Below are positions 12,851-24,055 of a stretch of DNA of 64,000 nucleotides, in pieces. This DNA is from Artemia franciscana (lineage: Eukaryota; Arthropoda; Branchiopoda; Anostraca; Artemiidae): positions 3,083,355 to 3,147,354 of the forward strand of contig NW_027062649.1 of NCBI RefSeq assembly GCF_032884065.1. Reading direction: 5' to 3'. The translations under genes and the position numbers were made by a program. Positions within the stretch are counted from its first letter, which is position 1. Every line of letters begins with the position of its first letter. The notes beneath the pieces are model-generated. The model ran no database searches. It saw only the letters and a program-made list of their open reading frames with translations, and was not told the origin of the DNA.

Positions 12851-12993
12851 CGAAAGTTGACATTTACCAATGGGCCATCAGTCCCTGGAGTGATGGATTG
12901 GCCCATTAATTGATGGAATAAGGCTTACTATGACACTAAAGAAAAAAGACACATGACATAAATACAAATAGGCAGCAAATAGGAGTTATTTAC

Positions 12994-13152
12994 CTTAAAA
13001 TGCTTGTGAAAGTTGGTCGTTGCATGTATGTGTCCCTTTACAGTTTTGTTGGGGCAAAACTTGCAGGATGCATTAACAGACCCGTCTTGGTCAATTTCCC
13101 CCTTCACAGTAAAGTACCTCCCTTGGAGTATAAATGGAAGCTGTTTGGCCAT
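12994..13152 (-). pseudogene. hAT transposase exon 1, BED zinc finger
   Basis: Minus-strand exon of 53 codons from ATG at 13,152 to a splice-donor-like AAG|GTAAAT at 12,994/12,993. It encodes CKFCPNKTVKGH then TTNFHKHFK, a BED finger (C-x2-C ... H-x-H) of the kind found at the N-terminus of hAT transposases. It lies 364 bp inside the right terminus, where a hAT 5' exon should be. The exon itself is open, but the downstream core is broken, so I call it part of a pseudogene. Confidence 0.75.
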
Positions 13153-13339
13153 GCTGATTTTTCAGTTAGTTTGAGATTGAAGGCGCGTATGAAATAAAAG
13201 GTCCTGCTTCTTCTTTAAACATGCTGTCGGGAATTCGGTTTATTCACCAACATCTGTTCTCGGCAACTTGTTACGATTTTGATAATAGATGTCTCTATTA
13301 CGCAATGTTTTTTTGTACATTGCCAAAACACACGCACAC

Positions 13340-13508
13340 AAAAGTATTTGAAAAGTATTTGAAAAACAAGTACATTAAAAGTATCTTAAGTAATAAGTAT
13401 TTCGTAATCTTGCTTAAATATCAAGTAATAAGTACACCCTAGAGTTTTTACTTAAGTACAAGTACAAGTAATGGAAAATTTTACTTAAGTAGTACTTCAA
13501 GTAAGTGA
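13340..13508. repeat. hAT right subterminal repeats
   Basis: Imperfect copies of AAGTA(C/T)..ACTTAAGTA, including TTACTTAAGTAGTACTTCAA, mirror 5,809-5,945 and lead to the terminal CAGTGCTG read on the - strand at 13,516-13,509. Confidence 0.8.
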
Positions 13509-13516
13509 CAGCACTG

Positions 13517-13935
13517 GCTGAGGGGGATGCTGAATTACCGAAACACCCTATTTGTTTGCAGGCTGTCTAAGCTTTGTATCAGCCCTATCTTAGGAACGGC
13601 CTGGAGTATTAGGTTAGAACTTTCAGGGCATGTTAAGGGACACGCTGAACTAATAAAAACCTACTGTATGCATGTTATAACTACAAGTATTAGTAGTTCT
13701 ACTACTGCTACTACTACTGGTACTACTGTTATTACGAATTCAATTCGTAATAACGAATTCATGAAACGTAATAACGAATTCAATATTTTTGGAACGGCTT
13801 AACGTGTAAAGGTAAAACTTCTGGGGCATCATGAAAGCAATGTTCAACTGACCAAAAGGCAATATGCACATGCTACTACCGCTAATAATGCTGCTGCTAC
13901 TACTGCTAATACAATTCGAATTCATGAAACAATTC
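13517..13935. repeat. Target duplication, then tandem array resumes
   Basis: GCTGAGGG (13,517-13,524) is the right hAT target duplication. It is followed by GGATGCTGAATTACCGAAAC, closely matching GGATGTTGAACTAACCAAAA at 5,484 in the left array. The unit motif ATCTTAGGAACGGCCTGGAG follows at about 13,588. A (TAC)n-like microsatellite and several GAATTCAATTCG/GAATTCATGAAAC motifs lie at 13,680-13,930. Confidence 0.85.
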
Positions 13936-14158
13936 GGTACATTTTCCGAGCGAAAATTCAAACGGAACAAACCTGATAAAAATAAAAAGACAAAACACAA
14001 AACAGACTGTACAAAGAAATGAAACTTAAATTGGAAGAATAAATAAATCAAAAGTATCTTTGAGAAAGAACAGAAAGAACGCTTGAAGCATTAGTTTGAA
14101 TATTATGACTTCTACACTGGGTAATATCAATGAAACAGAGAAAGAAGGACTGACTTAC

Positions 14159-14426
14159 TATTCTGAATATAATCCCATTGGATTGATAGAAAAAATGGAT
14201 GCGTCTCGATGTCCTTTTTTCCGTACCTGATATTTGCATCGCATAGAAGGCATTTCAAAAGATTCTTAAAATGATCTGAAACATTATCATCTTCAGGAAA
14301 AACCAGGTTCTCTCTGTGGTTCATAATTTTACTGATTTGATCAACTTTGTATCCCGAGTCAAAAGGCGTACATCCATAAAACATCTCATAACCAACTATG
14401 CCAAGGGACCAGCAATTGCAACTTGC
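14159..14426 (-). CDS. Citron/ROCK-type AGC kinase, single catalytic exon
   Basis: A 268-nt exon with an acceptor TTTTTTAG| at 14,427 and a donor |GTAAGTC at 14,158. Its 89 codons start with subdomain IX (CWSLGIVGYEMFYG) and continue with CTPF, KIMNHRENLVFPED, then KNLLKCLLC and RYGKKDIETHPFF. This is the C-lobe of an AGC kinase of the ROCK/MRCK/citron group. LLC...HPFF...I.W..I.NS looks closest to citron kinase, a serine/threonine kinase acting at the cytokinetic midbody. Odd: the usual DWWS of subdomain IX reads N-C-W-S, losing the Asp that normally stabilises the catalytic loop. No other kinase exon is visible within several kb on either side, where satellites dominate. It may be one exon of a very large gene or an orphaned copy. 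Confidence 0.85.
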
Positions 14427-14584
14427 CTAAAAAATACAAACAATGAATAGTTTAAAATTTGTGATTAAACTAGCCAGGGTGCAACAGAGGTAGACAAAAG
14501 GAACCAGAACTCAGCCACAGCAACGCAAAATGATGTATGTAAAATTTTTGCATATTCAAAACTTATACCCCATCCAATGAAAAC

Positions 14585-14760
14585 AAGAGCTAAGAGCTCA
14601 TATGACGAGGTCGGAAGAGCCAAGAGCTCATATGGTATGAGCTCTGGCAAAATTCTAAGAACCAATAGAATGCTTTAAAAGGAAAATCAGAGGCTTAATG
14701 CCGGTCGGGATTTAAAATAAGAGCTCCGAGTCACGTGGTCCTTCAAAATATCAAAATTCA
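14585..14760. repeat. 290-bp satellite fragment
   Basis: Carries the left-edge motif GAGCTCATATGACGAGG..GAGCTCATATGG and the following block ATTTAAAATAAGAGCTC, then breaks off. Confidence 0.8.
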
Positions 14761-14775
14761 TTATTTGAATTTTAT

Positions 14776-15067
14776 AGTAAAACTTCATTATTTCATATCT
14801 TTACAGCTTATCGTGTAGTTATTACTTGCTGTTCCCAGAGCCAGGAAATTTTTAAGTAACTCTGATAAAAGTTAGTTTTTATGGCACTTAAATGGGAAAA
14901 ATTAGAAAAAATGAGGTATTTTCAACTTACAAACGTGTGATCGGATCTTAATGAAATTTGATTTTTGGGTGGATATCGTGTCTCAGAGGTTTCTAGGAAC
15001 TCTAGGAACAGCAAGTAGTAGTAACTACACGATAAGCTGTAAGCAGACGAAATAATGAAGTTTTACT
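14776..15067. repeat. Inverted repeat, ~60-bp arms
   Basis: The left arm 14,776-14,835 (AGTAAAACTTCATTATTTC...CTTGCTGTTCC) is the near-perfect reverse complement of 15,005-15,067. The ~170-bp interior contains a reverse-oriented piece of the 290-bp satellite (TACCTCATTTT/AGATCCGATC read on the - strand). It is MITE-like in form; no convincing target duplication was seen. Confidence 0.8.
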
Positions 15068-15289
15068 AAAACAAGCTTTCAAATTTTTATTAAAATTACG
15101 AAAAAAAGTAATGTGTCCTTTTTTGTTTCTTGTTTCTTGACTCAAGAAGCAGTTCCTTGGCTGAGTAGCAGAGGCGGTACGAGGAGCTTGGATAAACAGT
15201 GAATTCGTTTAGCGAGGGGTTAACAAAAAGATAATAAATTCAAAATTTTTAAGGGCTCTCATTCTTTTAAAATGTTAAAAGGCGAGATA

Positions 15290-17532
15290 ACAAGAGCTAA
15301 GAGCTCATAGGTCTAGCAAAACTATAAGAATCAATGGATTGGTTTAAAAAGAAAATCAGAAGCTTGATGTCAGTTGGAATTTAAAACAAGACCTCCGAGA
15401 CACGAGGTCCTTCTAAATATTAAAATTCGCTAAGATCCGATCACCCACTCGGAAGTTAAAAATACCTTACTTTTCTGATTTTTTCAAATTAACAACCCCC
15501 AGCTCCCTCAAAGAGAACGGATCCGTACCAATTATGTTAATCTCGTATCTATAACCTGTGCTTATTCTTCCCATCAAGTTTCATTCCAGTCTCTCCACTC
15601 TGAGGGTTTTCCAAGACTCCCGGTTTTCAAGATTTCTGTTTTCCCCCTCCAGCCCTCTATGTCCCCGGATCCAATTATAATTGAAAATGGAGCATCTGAG
15701 ACATAAAATTCTTCTATATATCAACTTCCATTAAGATCCGATCACACATTCGTAAGATACCTCGATTTCCACGTTTTCCAAGAATTCCGGTTTCCTGCTC
15801 CAACTCCCTTCAATGTCACCGGTTCTGGTGAGATTTAAAATAAGAGTTCTAAAGGACAAGATCCTACTAGATATCAAATTTCAATAAGATCTAAACACCC
15901 ATTCGTAAGTTACGAATACCTCATTTTTTCTAATTTTTCCGAATTACGCCCCCCCCCCCCAACTCTACCAAAGAGAGCAGATCCGGTCCGGATATGTCAG
16001 TCACCTATCTTGGACTTATAGTAATTCTTTCCACCAAGTTTCATCCTGATCTCTCCGCTGTAAGCGTTTTCCAAAATTTCCCGTCCCCCTCCCTCCCCAA
16101 TGACACTGGATCCGGTCTGGATTTAAAATAAGAGATCTGAGTTTCAAGGTCCTTCTAAATATAAAATTTCATTAAGATACGATCACTCTTTCATAAGTCA
16201 AAAATACCTCATTTTTTAAATTTTAGAATTAACCCCCCCCCCAACTGCTCCAAAGAGCTCCCATCAAGTTTCATCCCGATCCTTCCACTCCAAACGTTGT
16301 CCAAGATCTTAGGTTCCACCCCCCCCTCAACTTCCCCTTCACCGGATCTGGTTGGGATTGAAGATAAGAGCTTAGAGACACGATATCCTTCTAAACATCA
16401 AATTTCATTAGGATCCGATCACTTCTTCGTAAGTTAAAATACCTCATTTTTTTAATTTTTCAGAATTAAAGCTCCTCCCTCAACTCCCCCAAAGAGAGGA
16501 GATCCGTTCCGGTTATTTCAATCACGTATCTAGGACTTAAGATTATTTTTACCACCAAGTTTCATCTCGATCCCTCCACTCTAAGCGTTTTCCAAGATTT
16601 TAGGCTCCCCCTCCCGAACTCCCCCCAATGTCGCCGGATCCAGTCGGGATTTAAAAGAAGAGCTCTTAGACACGATATACTTCAAAAATCAATTTCATTA
16701 AGATCCGATCACTCCTTCGTAAGCAAAACATTCCTCATTTTTTCTAATTTTTCAAAATTAACCCCCCCCCCAACTCCCCAAAAGAGAGCGGATCCATTCT
16801 GGTTATATCAATCACGTATCTATGACTTGTGCTTATTTTTCCCACCAAGTTTCATCCCAATCCCTAAACTCTAAGCGTTTTCCGTGATTTTAGGTTCCCC
16901 CCTCAATTCCCCCCAATGTCACTAGATCCAGTCCGGATCCAAAATAAGAGCTCTGAGACACGATATCCACCCAAAAATCAAATTTCATTAAGATCCGACC
17001 ACTTCTTTGTAAGTTAAAAATACCTCGTTTTTTCTAATTTTCAGAATTAACCCCGCCTCCCAACTCCCCCAGACAGAGCAGATCCGTTCCGGTTATGTCA
17101 ATCACCTATATAGGACTTCTGTTTATTTTCCCCACCAAGTTTCATCCCGATCCCTCCATTCTAAGCGTTTTCCTAAATTTGTTGTCTCCCCCCCCCAATG
17201 TCACCAGATCTCGTCGGGATTTAAAAGAAGAGCTCTGAGACAAGATATTCTTCCAAAAATCAAATTTTATTAAGATCCCACCACCCGTTCCTAAGTTAAA
17301 AATACTTCATTTTTTCTATTTTTCCCGAATTAACCCCCCACTCCCCCACATATGGTAAAATCGGGGAAACAACTATTTCTAATTTAATCTGGTCCGGTCC
17401 CTGATACGCTTCCCGAATTTTATCGTCTCAGCTTACCTGGAAGTGCCCAAAGTAGCAAAACCGGGACAGACAGACCGACAGAATTTGCGATCACTATATG
17501 TCACTTGGTTAATACCAAGTGCCATAAAAGCT
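15290..17532. repeat. ~290-bp satellite array 2 with terminal hairpin
   Basis: About eight units. ATTAAGATCCGATC-type blocks occur near 15,430, 15,730, 16,180, 16,410, 16,700, 16,990 and 17,270. The array ends in GACAGACAGACCGACAG (17,465-17,481), then ACTATATGT and a perfect hairpin CACTTGGT-TAAT-ACCAAGTG at 17,502-17,521. The left edge has the GAGCTCATAG motif. No coding potential was seen. Confidence 0.85.
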
Positions 17533-17599
17533 GTATAGAATTAACTGTTCTGTTTCCAAGTGTATGACTACTTTTATTTCATTATTTCTTAATTAAAAA

Positions 17600-18010
17600 T
17601 TCGTTTCAGCTTCTCTCGAAGAGTGGTCACGTGCTGGCGTATTATTTTTTTTGCCTCTGTTCGTGCGTACAGTTCTTTAAAATTCACATTTCAATGCCTC
17701 TTCAAACTCGATACGTTATTTTCAGAGGCAAAGCTCTAGTAAAGAGCCATTAGCCATCTAGAGCAAGGACCGTTTCCTATGGAAGGGTGGTCACCGTAAC
17801 TTCTGTGCAGACTTATACGACTGGTAACTAAAAGTTTAGTACCCTTTTAAAGAGTCAAAACTGATTTGAAAGTAACCAGAATTCCCCTCCCTTCCCGTCT
17901 TATTTTTTAACCTATTCACTCTGTAGCCCTAAACGTCTGATCAAAATTACGAGATAGACTGTTTTTTGCAAATTCTTCGAAAGGTCCAATATATGTGCCT
18001 CAAGAATAAT
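17600..18010 (-). repeat. Possible diverged IRH-family fragment
   Basis: GTCTGATCAAAATTACGAGATAG, TTTTTTGCAAATTCTTCGAAA and the ACCCTTTTAAAG segment recall the order of blocks at 20,230-20,370, but identity is low. The - strand frame 17,947-18,213, predicted to hold hydrophobic helices, overlaps it. I treat that frame as incidental. Confidence 0.35.
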
Positions 18011-19626
18011 ATGATCCCCATAAGGCCAGGGGCAATGAAAGTAAACAATTTAAATTGCCGATTGTTTAAACCTAGGTCTATTATAAAAAAAATCGAGAGG
18101 AGGACTTTGTTGATGTTAAGTGTACGATTGGCCCGGAACTTCCAGGGATCATTTTCTGGGTAAAGCTGATCAAACTTTTTATAAAAGAAGTAGAGGGCCA
18201 GGAAATAGGTCAAAAACTTTGACCTGACAATTAGAAACTTGCAGCCGCAAGTTCTTCGGCCAAAAGGAACCTACTGTATGGAAAAGAAACTTCGTGCCAC
18301 TGACCCTCCAAAATATGGGTCTGGAAAAGGACGACAATTTTTTGGCCGGATTGATTCGAAACCCGTATTCTTAATTCCTTGGGCTATGGAGATCCCGCAA
18401 TAAAGAGTAAAAATATAAAACAGATACTCCCCCCCCCACGAAACCAGCCACAAAAAATTAAAACTTTTTTCTCCAGCAACTTTTCATAAGAGGGTGATCT
18501 TAAAAAAATATCGAGGGGCCCCATACAATTCGAAATTAAGTGCTTGTGTTTTTATAAGGTCCAATTATTATTTAAGGCGGGCCAGCATCCTTATGCGTCC
18601 TCTTCTACTACTCGGCCCCATGTAAATTCCACGATATGAAATATAAACTTGGAGGTCATTTTGATGAGAAACATTGGAGGGTCGAATAAGTATGCCTTTA
18701 GGGTCAACGCAACGCGGGCAGCCCCAGGAGAAATGGTCCTAAATTACGTAAATTACCTCTAGGTTTGTAGAGAGAGAGAAGTGGAGGCAAACAAATTTAT
18801 GTTTCCCATCCAACTAAAAGTTTCCGAACTATTAGCCCGAATGGAACATTTAATCTTACAGGCTATCCAACACCAGCAACTCACACCAAAAAAAAAAAAC
18901 AAACACAAACTAACAACTTAAAATCTCGTACAGATGTTACCGACTAAAATCCCCCAGATATGAATGTTTGTACCATCTGACAGATTGTTCCTGATTGAGG
19001 GCCTGGGTTAACCCTTCCTTTTTGAAAAAATAAAGACTGTCAAGCGGGAAAACAGCAATTCAATACTTTTCTCACTTTCCTTTAAAAACAACTATGGCCG
19101 AAGTCACTAAGATACGAATCAAAGTGTATATACACAATTAAAATATAATTTAAAATATCTACCTTCATTAAAAAAAATTAATCTTTATCATTAGTACTGA
19201 CTAAAATGCACAACCATCAATGACCCGATTCCTTAATTATATATCCGGTTAATATTCGACCCGGTTTTGACAAGTACAAGAATGAACTCAGCCAAAAAAA
19301 GTAGAATACTAAATAGCTAGCATACTATTTCAGTTAGATAAAACTGAAAGAGGGAGTATTTTCTAAATACAAATTATTTTTGCTCATAAGCAAGTTCTCT
19401 TTTCGTTTATTCCTTTTAAAACAGCAGAGAATACAGAAAACCTATGAAGCAAGTAAAAGCTGTTTTGTAGATTTTAACGAAAGAGTAGATTTTAGAAAAA
19501 AGAAGGTGTTTCGAAAAAATGATCTTCGAATTTATTAGTAAATATTTGAAGAGAAATGTAAAAATTAATAAGCGTTAAATTTTAACTTAAGTTGATTTTT
19601 TTTTTTTACGAAAATGTACATAAACA
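18011..19626. other. Unannotated AT-rich stretch
   Basis: I see no recognisable exon, RNA or repeat pair. Two - strand open frames (17,947-18,213 and 18,271-18,453) have hydrophobic stretches but no known domain. Confidence 0.4.
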
Positions 19627-19825
19627 AAAGCTCATATGGCACTTGTGACCAGGTCAAGAAGAGCCCAGAGCCCTTATGGTATGAGCTCTAGCAAAATTCT
19701 AAAAATCAATAGATTGGTTTAAAAGGAAAATCAGAGGCTTAATGCCAGTCAGGATTTAAAATAAGAGCTCTGAGTCACGAGGTCCTTCTAAATATCAAAA
19801 TTCATTAAGATCCGATCGCACACTC
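19627..19825. repeat. 290-bp satellite fragment
   Basis: The left-edge motif AGCTCATATGGCACTTGTGAC and one partial unit, ending abruptly at GATCCGATCGCACACT, where the IRH element begins. Confidence 0.85.
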
Positions 19826-21345
19826 GACCCGGCTCAATAGTAAACAAAACTCAAAAAACGGAATTTCGATGCTAAAAGATATATCAAAAGAATCTAATTT
19901 TTATGCTGATTTTAAATATATAAGCTTCATCGAATTTAGTCTTTGTCATCAAAAATTACGAGCCTGAAAATTTTGCCTTATTTTCAAAAATAGGGGGTAA
20001 CACCCCCTAAAAGTCATAGGATCTTAACGAAAATCACACCATCGCATTCAGCGTATCAGAGAACCCTATAGAAAAAATTTCAAGGTCCAATCTACAAAAA
20101 TGTGGAATTTCGTACTTTTTTGCCATAAGGCAAATCACGGGTGCGTGTTTAGAATTTGTTTGTTTTTTTTCCCCAGGGGTCATCATATCGACCAGGTGGT
20201 TCTAGAGTGTTGCAAGAGAGTTCATTCTAACGGAAATGAAAAGTTCTAGTGCCCTTTTTAAGTGACCACAAAAATTGGAGGGCACCTAGGCCCCCTCCCA
20301 CGCTCATTTTTTTCCCAAAGTCAATGGATCAAAATTTTGAGATAGCCATTTTGTTCCACATTGTCGAAAACCATAATAACTATGTCTTTGGGGATGTTTA
20401 CATACAGTAATGGTCACTGGGAAGTGTACCGACGTTATCAGGGGGATTTTTTGGTATGGGTGTGGGATTCAGGGGAGGGGGCTATATGGGAAGATCTTTC
20501 CTTGGAGGAATATTTCATGGGGGAAGAGGAATTCAATGAAAAGGGCGCAGAATTTTCTAGCATTACTATTAGAAAAAAAACAATGAAAATATAAACATGA
20601 AAAAAAATTTTCAATTGAAAGTAAGGAGAAGCATTAAAACGAACAGAGATCATTACGCATATGAGGGGTTCTAAAAAAACTTTAGCATGAAGAGCGAGGT
20701 ATTTAGGAGGAGATAAATACTTCGCTCTTTGTGCTAAAACATTTTTAAGTAATTTCAACTATTTATTCTACGGCATTTCTGATTCAGGGGTCATTCTTAA
20801 AGAATTGGGACAAAACAAGATTTAGTTTGAAGAGCAAGGTATTAACGAGGGGACCAACCCCCTCATATATATAATAAAAATATAATAATATAAAAGTTTG
20901 TTACGTAAGTTAATTCTTAAGTTGCGTATATTTTTTACTAATAAAAACGTTCGTTAAAAATTTAAAAATCTAGTTGCCTTTTTCAGTAACCAAAAAATTA
21001 GAGGGCAACTAGGCCTCCTTCCCCACCCCTTTTTTCTAAAAATCGTCTGATCAAAACTAAGAGAAAGCCATTTAGCCAAAAAAAAAGAATTAATATGCAA
21101 ATTTCATTTTAATAATTTATGTACGGAGAGCCAAAATCAGACATGCATTAATTCAAAAACTTTCAGAAATTAAATAAAAAAACAAGTTTTTTGAAATGAA
21201 AGTAAGGAGCGACATTAAAACTTAAAACGAACAGAAATTACTCCGTATATGAAAGGGGCTTTTCCTCCTCGACACCCCGCTCCTTGCGCTAAAGTTTGAT
21301 TCTTTCTCTCAACTCTACTTTTTAAAACAATAAAAAGATTAAAAC
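19826..21345 (-). repeat. IRH family, near-complete copy
   Basis: Reverse-oriented copy running from the CGACCCGGCTCAATAGTAA end (19,826) to the head with AACTGAAAGTAAGGAGCGAC, CGCTCCTTGCGCTAAAGTTT and the spacer CTTTCTCTCAACTCTACTTT (21,194-21,330). The terminal hairpin itself is missing; the copy stops at the satellite junction. A second AAAGTAAGGAG.../GAGCGAGGTATTTAGGAGG module lies at 20,616-20,735. The body contains GGAGGGCACCTAGGCCCCC, a TCTAGTGCCC segment and long polypurine runs. No conserved reading frame exists among copies, so it is presumably non-autonomous. Confidence 0.8.
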
Positions 21346-22960
21346 AAGAATGTCATCACAATATTTGACACAGCAATGAAAATTGTTTCTACAGTTATAT
21401 AAGGGACTTCAGACGGGGAGGGGGGTTATAATGTAAAAGAGTGACCATGATACATGGAAAAAGTCTAGCATAAAATCAAAAATTCCGGTTCAAATAACTA
21501 CCCACTCCCTCTTGAATGCTTCGATTTGGCCTTGGTTATTACCCAGAAAATAATCTTATATAAAAAGACCAAGTTTTGTGTAGAACCTGATATTATGTTC
21601 AACCAATCAGAAGGAAGGGGTGGGGTTACCCAAAGAATAATATATAAATTATCTTATAATCACATATTTAAAAATAAACTAAAAAAAATAGCTTCTATAA
21701 TTATTTACCTATGTTTTTATTAGGCAATAAAGTGTCATCGAATTTAAACAAAAGTAGGGTGAAACCTGTCTAAAAATTCCACAAACCTTGTCACAAATCA
21801 ATTAGCCAAAGAAAATGATAGAACAGCCCATGTCTTCCCTCCTGCAAAGAGAAAATAACATTCCATTTTCAAAGTTTCCATTTCAAAATTTTCAAGAAGG
21901 AAATACGAAAAAAAATATTATAGTAGAATATGAACCACCCTTCCGAAGAACTTTACAGAATCTTTGTAGTGTTTGGCTATAATTAGACTAAACGATATAT
22001 TGAAATTTTTACTTTCGATATCGATTTCAATATTCGTGTTTTTCGAGAGAGATAGAGATAGAGAGAGAGAGGGAGAGAGAGAGAGAGAGAGAGAAGGAAA
22101 AAGACAAACTTACTGAGTATATGAAATTCACGAGATGTACCAATGATTTACAGTAGGATAACATATTGTAATTTCTTAAACTCATTTTTGACTGTTTTTT
22201 TTTGTGTTACTTCTTGTGTAAATGGAATCAGGATCACAGCCGTATTGCCTTAAGCGATGAAGATTACGAACATTACATATTATTAGAATCATCTATTTCA
22301 AAACAGCTTTCATAATACTTGACAGCTAACTAAATAGCACCGTTTTTTACCCTAGGATAGTTTATCAAAGGTACTAATAAAAATGGCACGAATGATTTAT
22401 TAATTAGTTAGTTCCGAAAGGTAATGGCACTAATTTGTTCCTCTTGCTGGTGTTAATTACTAAGTTGGCCGCAAGGGGAGGAAAGATATCGGTGCTTGGG
22501 ACTAGCACAGAGAAAATGACCAAAACAAACCAGCCATCAATAAAGACAATGGTGAGTTCCACATTAGCGAAATTTGGGAACCCATTACCACTAGACTGAA
22601 AACTCACAAAAAACTCCACCCCTCTCCTATAGGCCCAACCTCTTTAAGATCTATTAGGATAGCGGCAATCAATGCTTCCACCAAAATTCGGGCCTTATCA
22701 CAACAATGATTTCTATGTTCGGCTCATTATTAGTGTTTTTCAATGATTTTAGTTTTATTTATTTAGTGATTGTATTTTCTGGCAAGAGATTTGAATTTGA
22801 ACTTGATGATGAGAGGCACAGGTCCTGTTGAAATTACTGTTTGAAGAAAATCTATCACCTGACATCCATAGCTTAGATAAGCTTATTACTATCTACCATT
22901 ATTATGCCTAAGAGTCAGGGTGGCCTCAGAGAATATACTCTTATGTAACCCAATCCCTGA
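21346..22960. other. Unannotated stretch with (GA)n
   Basis: An imperfect GAGAGA tract occupies about 22,044-22,096. A 71-codon - strand frame (22,404-22,619) has no recognised domain. Nothing else is supported. Confidence 0.45.
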
Positions 22961-23395
22961 ATTTTTTGGTCACTGAAAATGGGCACTAGAACTTTTAATT
23001 TCCGTTTGAATGAGCTCTCTTGTAACATTTTAGGACCATTGGATCAATACGATCACCCCTAGGAAAAAAAAACAAATAAACGAATAAATACGCATCCGGG
23101 ATTTTTCTCTTACCAAAAAAACACTAAATTCCAAATTTTCGCAGATAGGAGCTTGAAACCTCTACACTAGGGTTCTCTGATACGCTGAATCTGATTGTGT
23201 AACATTCATTAAGAATCTCTGATTTTTATGTGTTTTTGCCCTTTTTTGAGAATAACGCAAATTTTCTCGGGGTCGTAACTTTCTATGGGTAAGACTAAAC
23301 TTGTGTATGTGAAATCAGCGCAAAAATCTAATTCTTTTGATTTATCTATTTGTAACAAATTCTGTTTTTTCGAAGTTTTAGTCACTACTTTGTTG
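22961..23395 (+). repeat. IRH-family 3' fragment
   Basis: Matches the 3' third of the 53,868-55,939 copy: GGGCACTAGAACTTTTAATTT, TACGATCACCCCTAGG, GATAGGAGCTTGAAACCTCTAC, TAGGGTTCTCTGATACGCTG, and GGTCGTAACTTT. It ends before the hairpin. Confidence 0.8.
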
Positions 23396-23764
23396 CAACT
23401 AATTGTTTGACTCTATTCATTTATTTAAGCGTAATTTGACCAAGTAATTTTCTCCTCGTTGGTTGTCCTTTTTTACTCAAATATTGTTTATTTTTCTGAT
23501 TTTCCTTTTTCTGATATTTTTCTCTTTTTCCTTTTTGTATGTGATCGTTTTTTGTTGTTGCTAGAGTTTTTTACCAATAAAAAAAATAATGAAAAGGAAA
23601 AGAGTAGCTCTTAAGGCTTCCTCGTATAGATTTAGTCCCCCATCCCTCTTCTCCCTAAAAAAAAACTTAAAAGTCTATGAATTAATTTAAATTATTATGT
23701 TGGCTCTCTTCATTTGCAAAAATATAAATCTCTGCCCTATTTAGAAAGATTAGAACTTTACAAA

Positions 23765-24055
23765 TATATAGGGGAGGGAGCTACGTGGAAGGATCTTTCC
23801 TCGTAGGAATTTGTCATGGGGGAAGAAAAATTCTATGAAGGGGATGCAGGATTTTCTAGCATTATTTAAAAAAATAAAGAAAAAATGAATATGAAAAAGT
23901 TTTTTCAACTGAAAGTAAGAAGCAGCATTAGAACTTAAAACGAACAGAAATTATTACGCATATGAGGAGTTCATCTCCTCCTAAATACCTAACTCTTTAT
24001 GCTAAAGTACTTTTAGTAATTTCAACTATTTATTCTACGGCTGGTTTGTTGGTTT
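23765..24055 (-). repeat. IRH-family module fragment
   Basis: Reverse-oriented body segment (GGAAGGATCTTTCCTC, a TCATGGGGGAAG segment) followed by the AACTGAAAGTAAG...TATGAGGAGTTC module and ATTTCAACTATTTATTCTACGG. Same order as 20,500-20,795. Confidence 0.8.

Larger units (their letters stand above)
5783..13516 (-). mobile_element. hAT-superfamily DNA transposon, complete ends, decayed
   Basis: The left end reads CAGTGCTGCAACAAG. The right end, on the - strand, reads CAGTGCTGTCACTTACTTGAAG. Both ends run into arrays of ACTTAAGTA/AAGTATCAAGTA subterminal motifs (5,809-5,945 and 13,340-13,508). Both are flanked by the 8-bp duplication GCTGAGGG. On the - strand the element carries a BED zinc-finger exon (12,994-13,152) and a broken hAT transposase (8,857-9,970). 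At 7,734 bp it is long because other repeats have landed in it: a dispersed repeat, a (TA)n tract, a LINE fragment and two satellite arrays. It is not autonomous now. Confidence 0.9.

Noticed and set aside
17947-18213. 88-codon - strand frame with two hydrophobic segments, possible membrane protein
   Set aside because: No recognised family. It overlaps sequence resembling a diverged IRH copy, and no supporting splice sites were seen.
20361-20758. Open frames on both strands inside the IRH copy
   Set aside because: Polypurine sequence keeps frames open. The same region in other copies (for example 55,130-55,290) does not preserve either frame.
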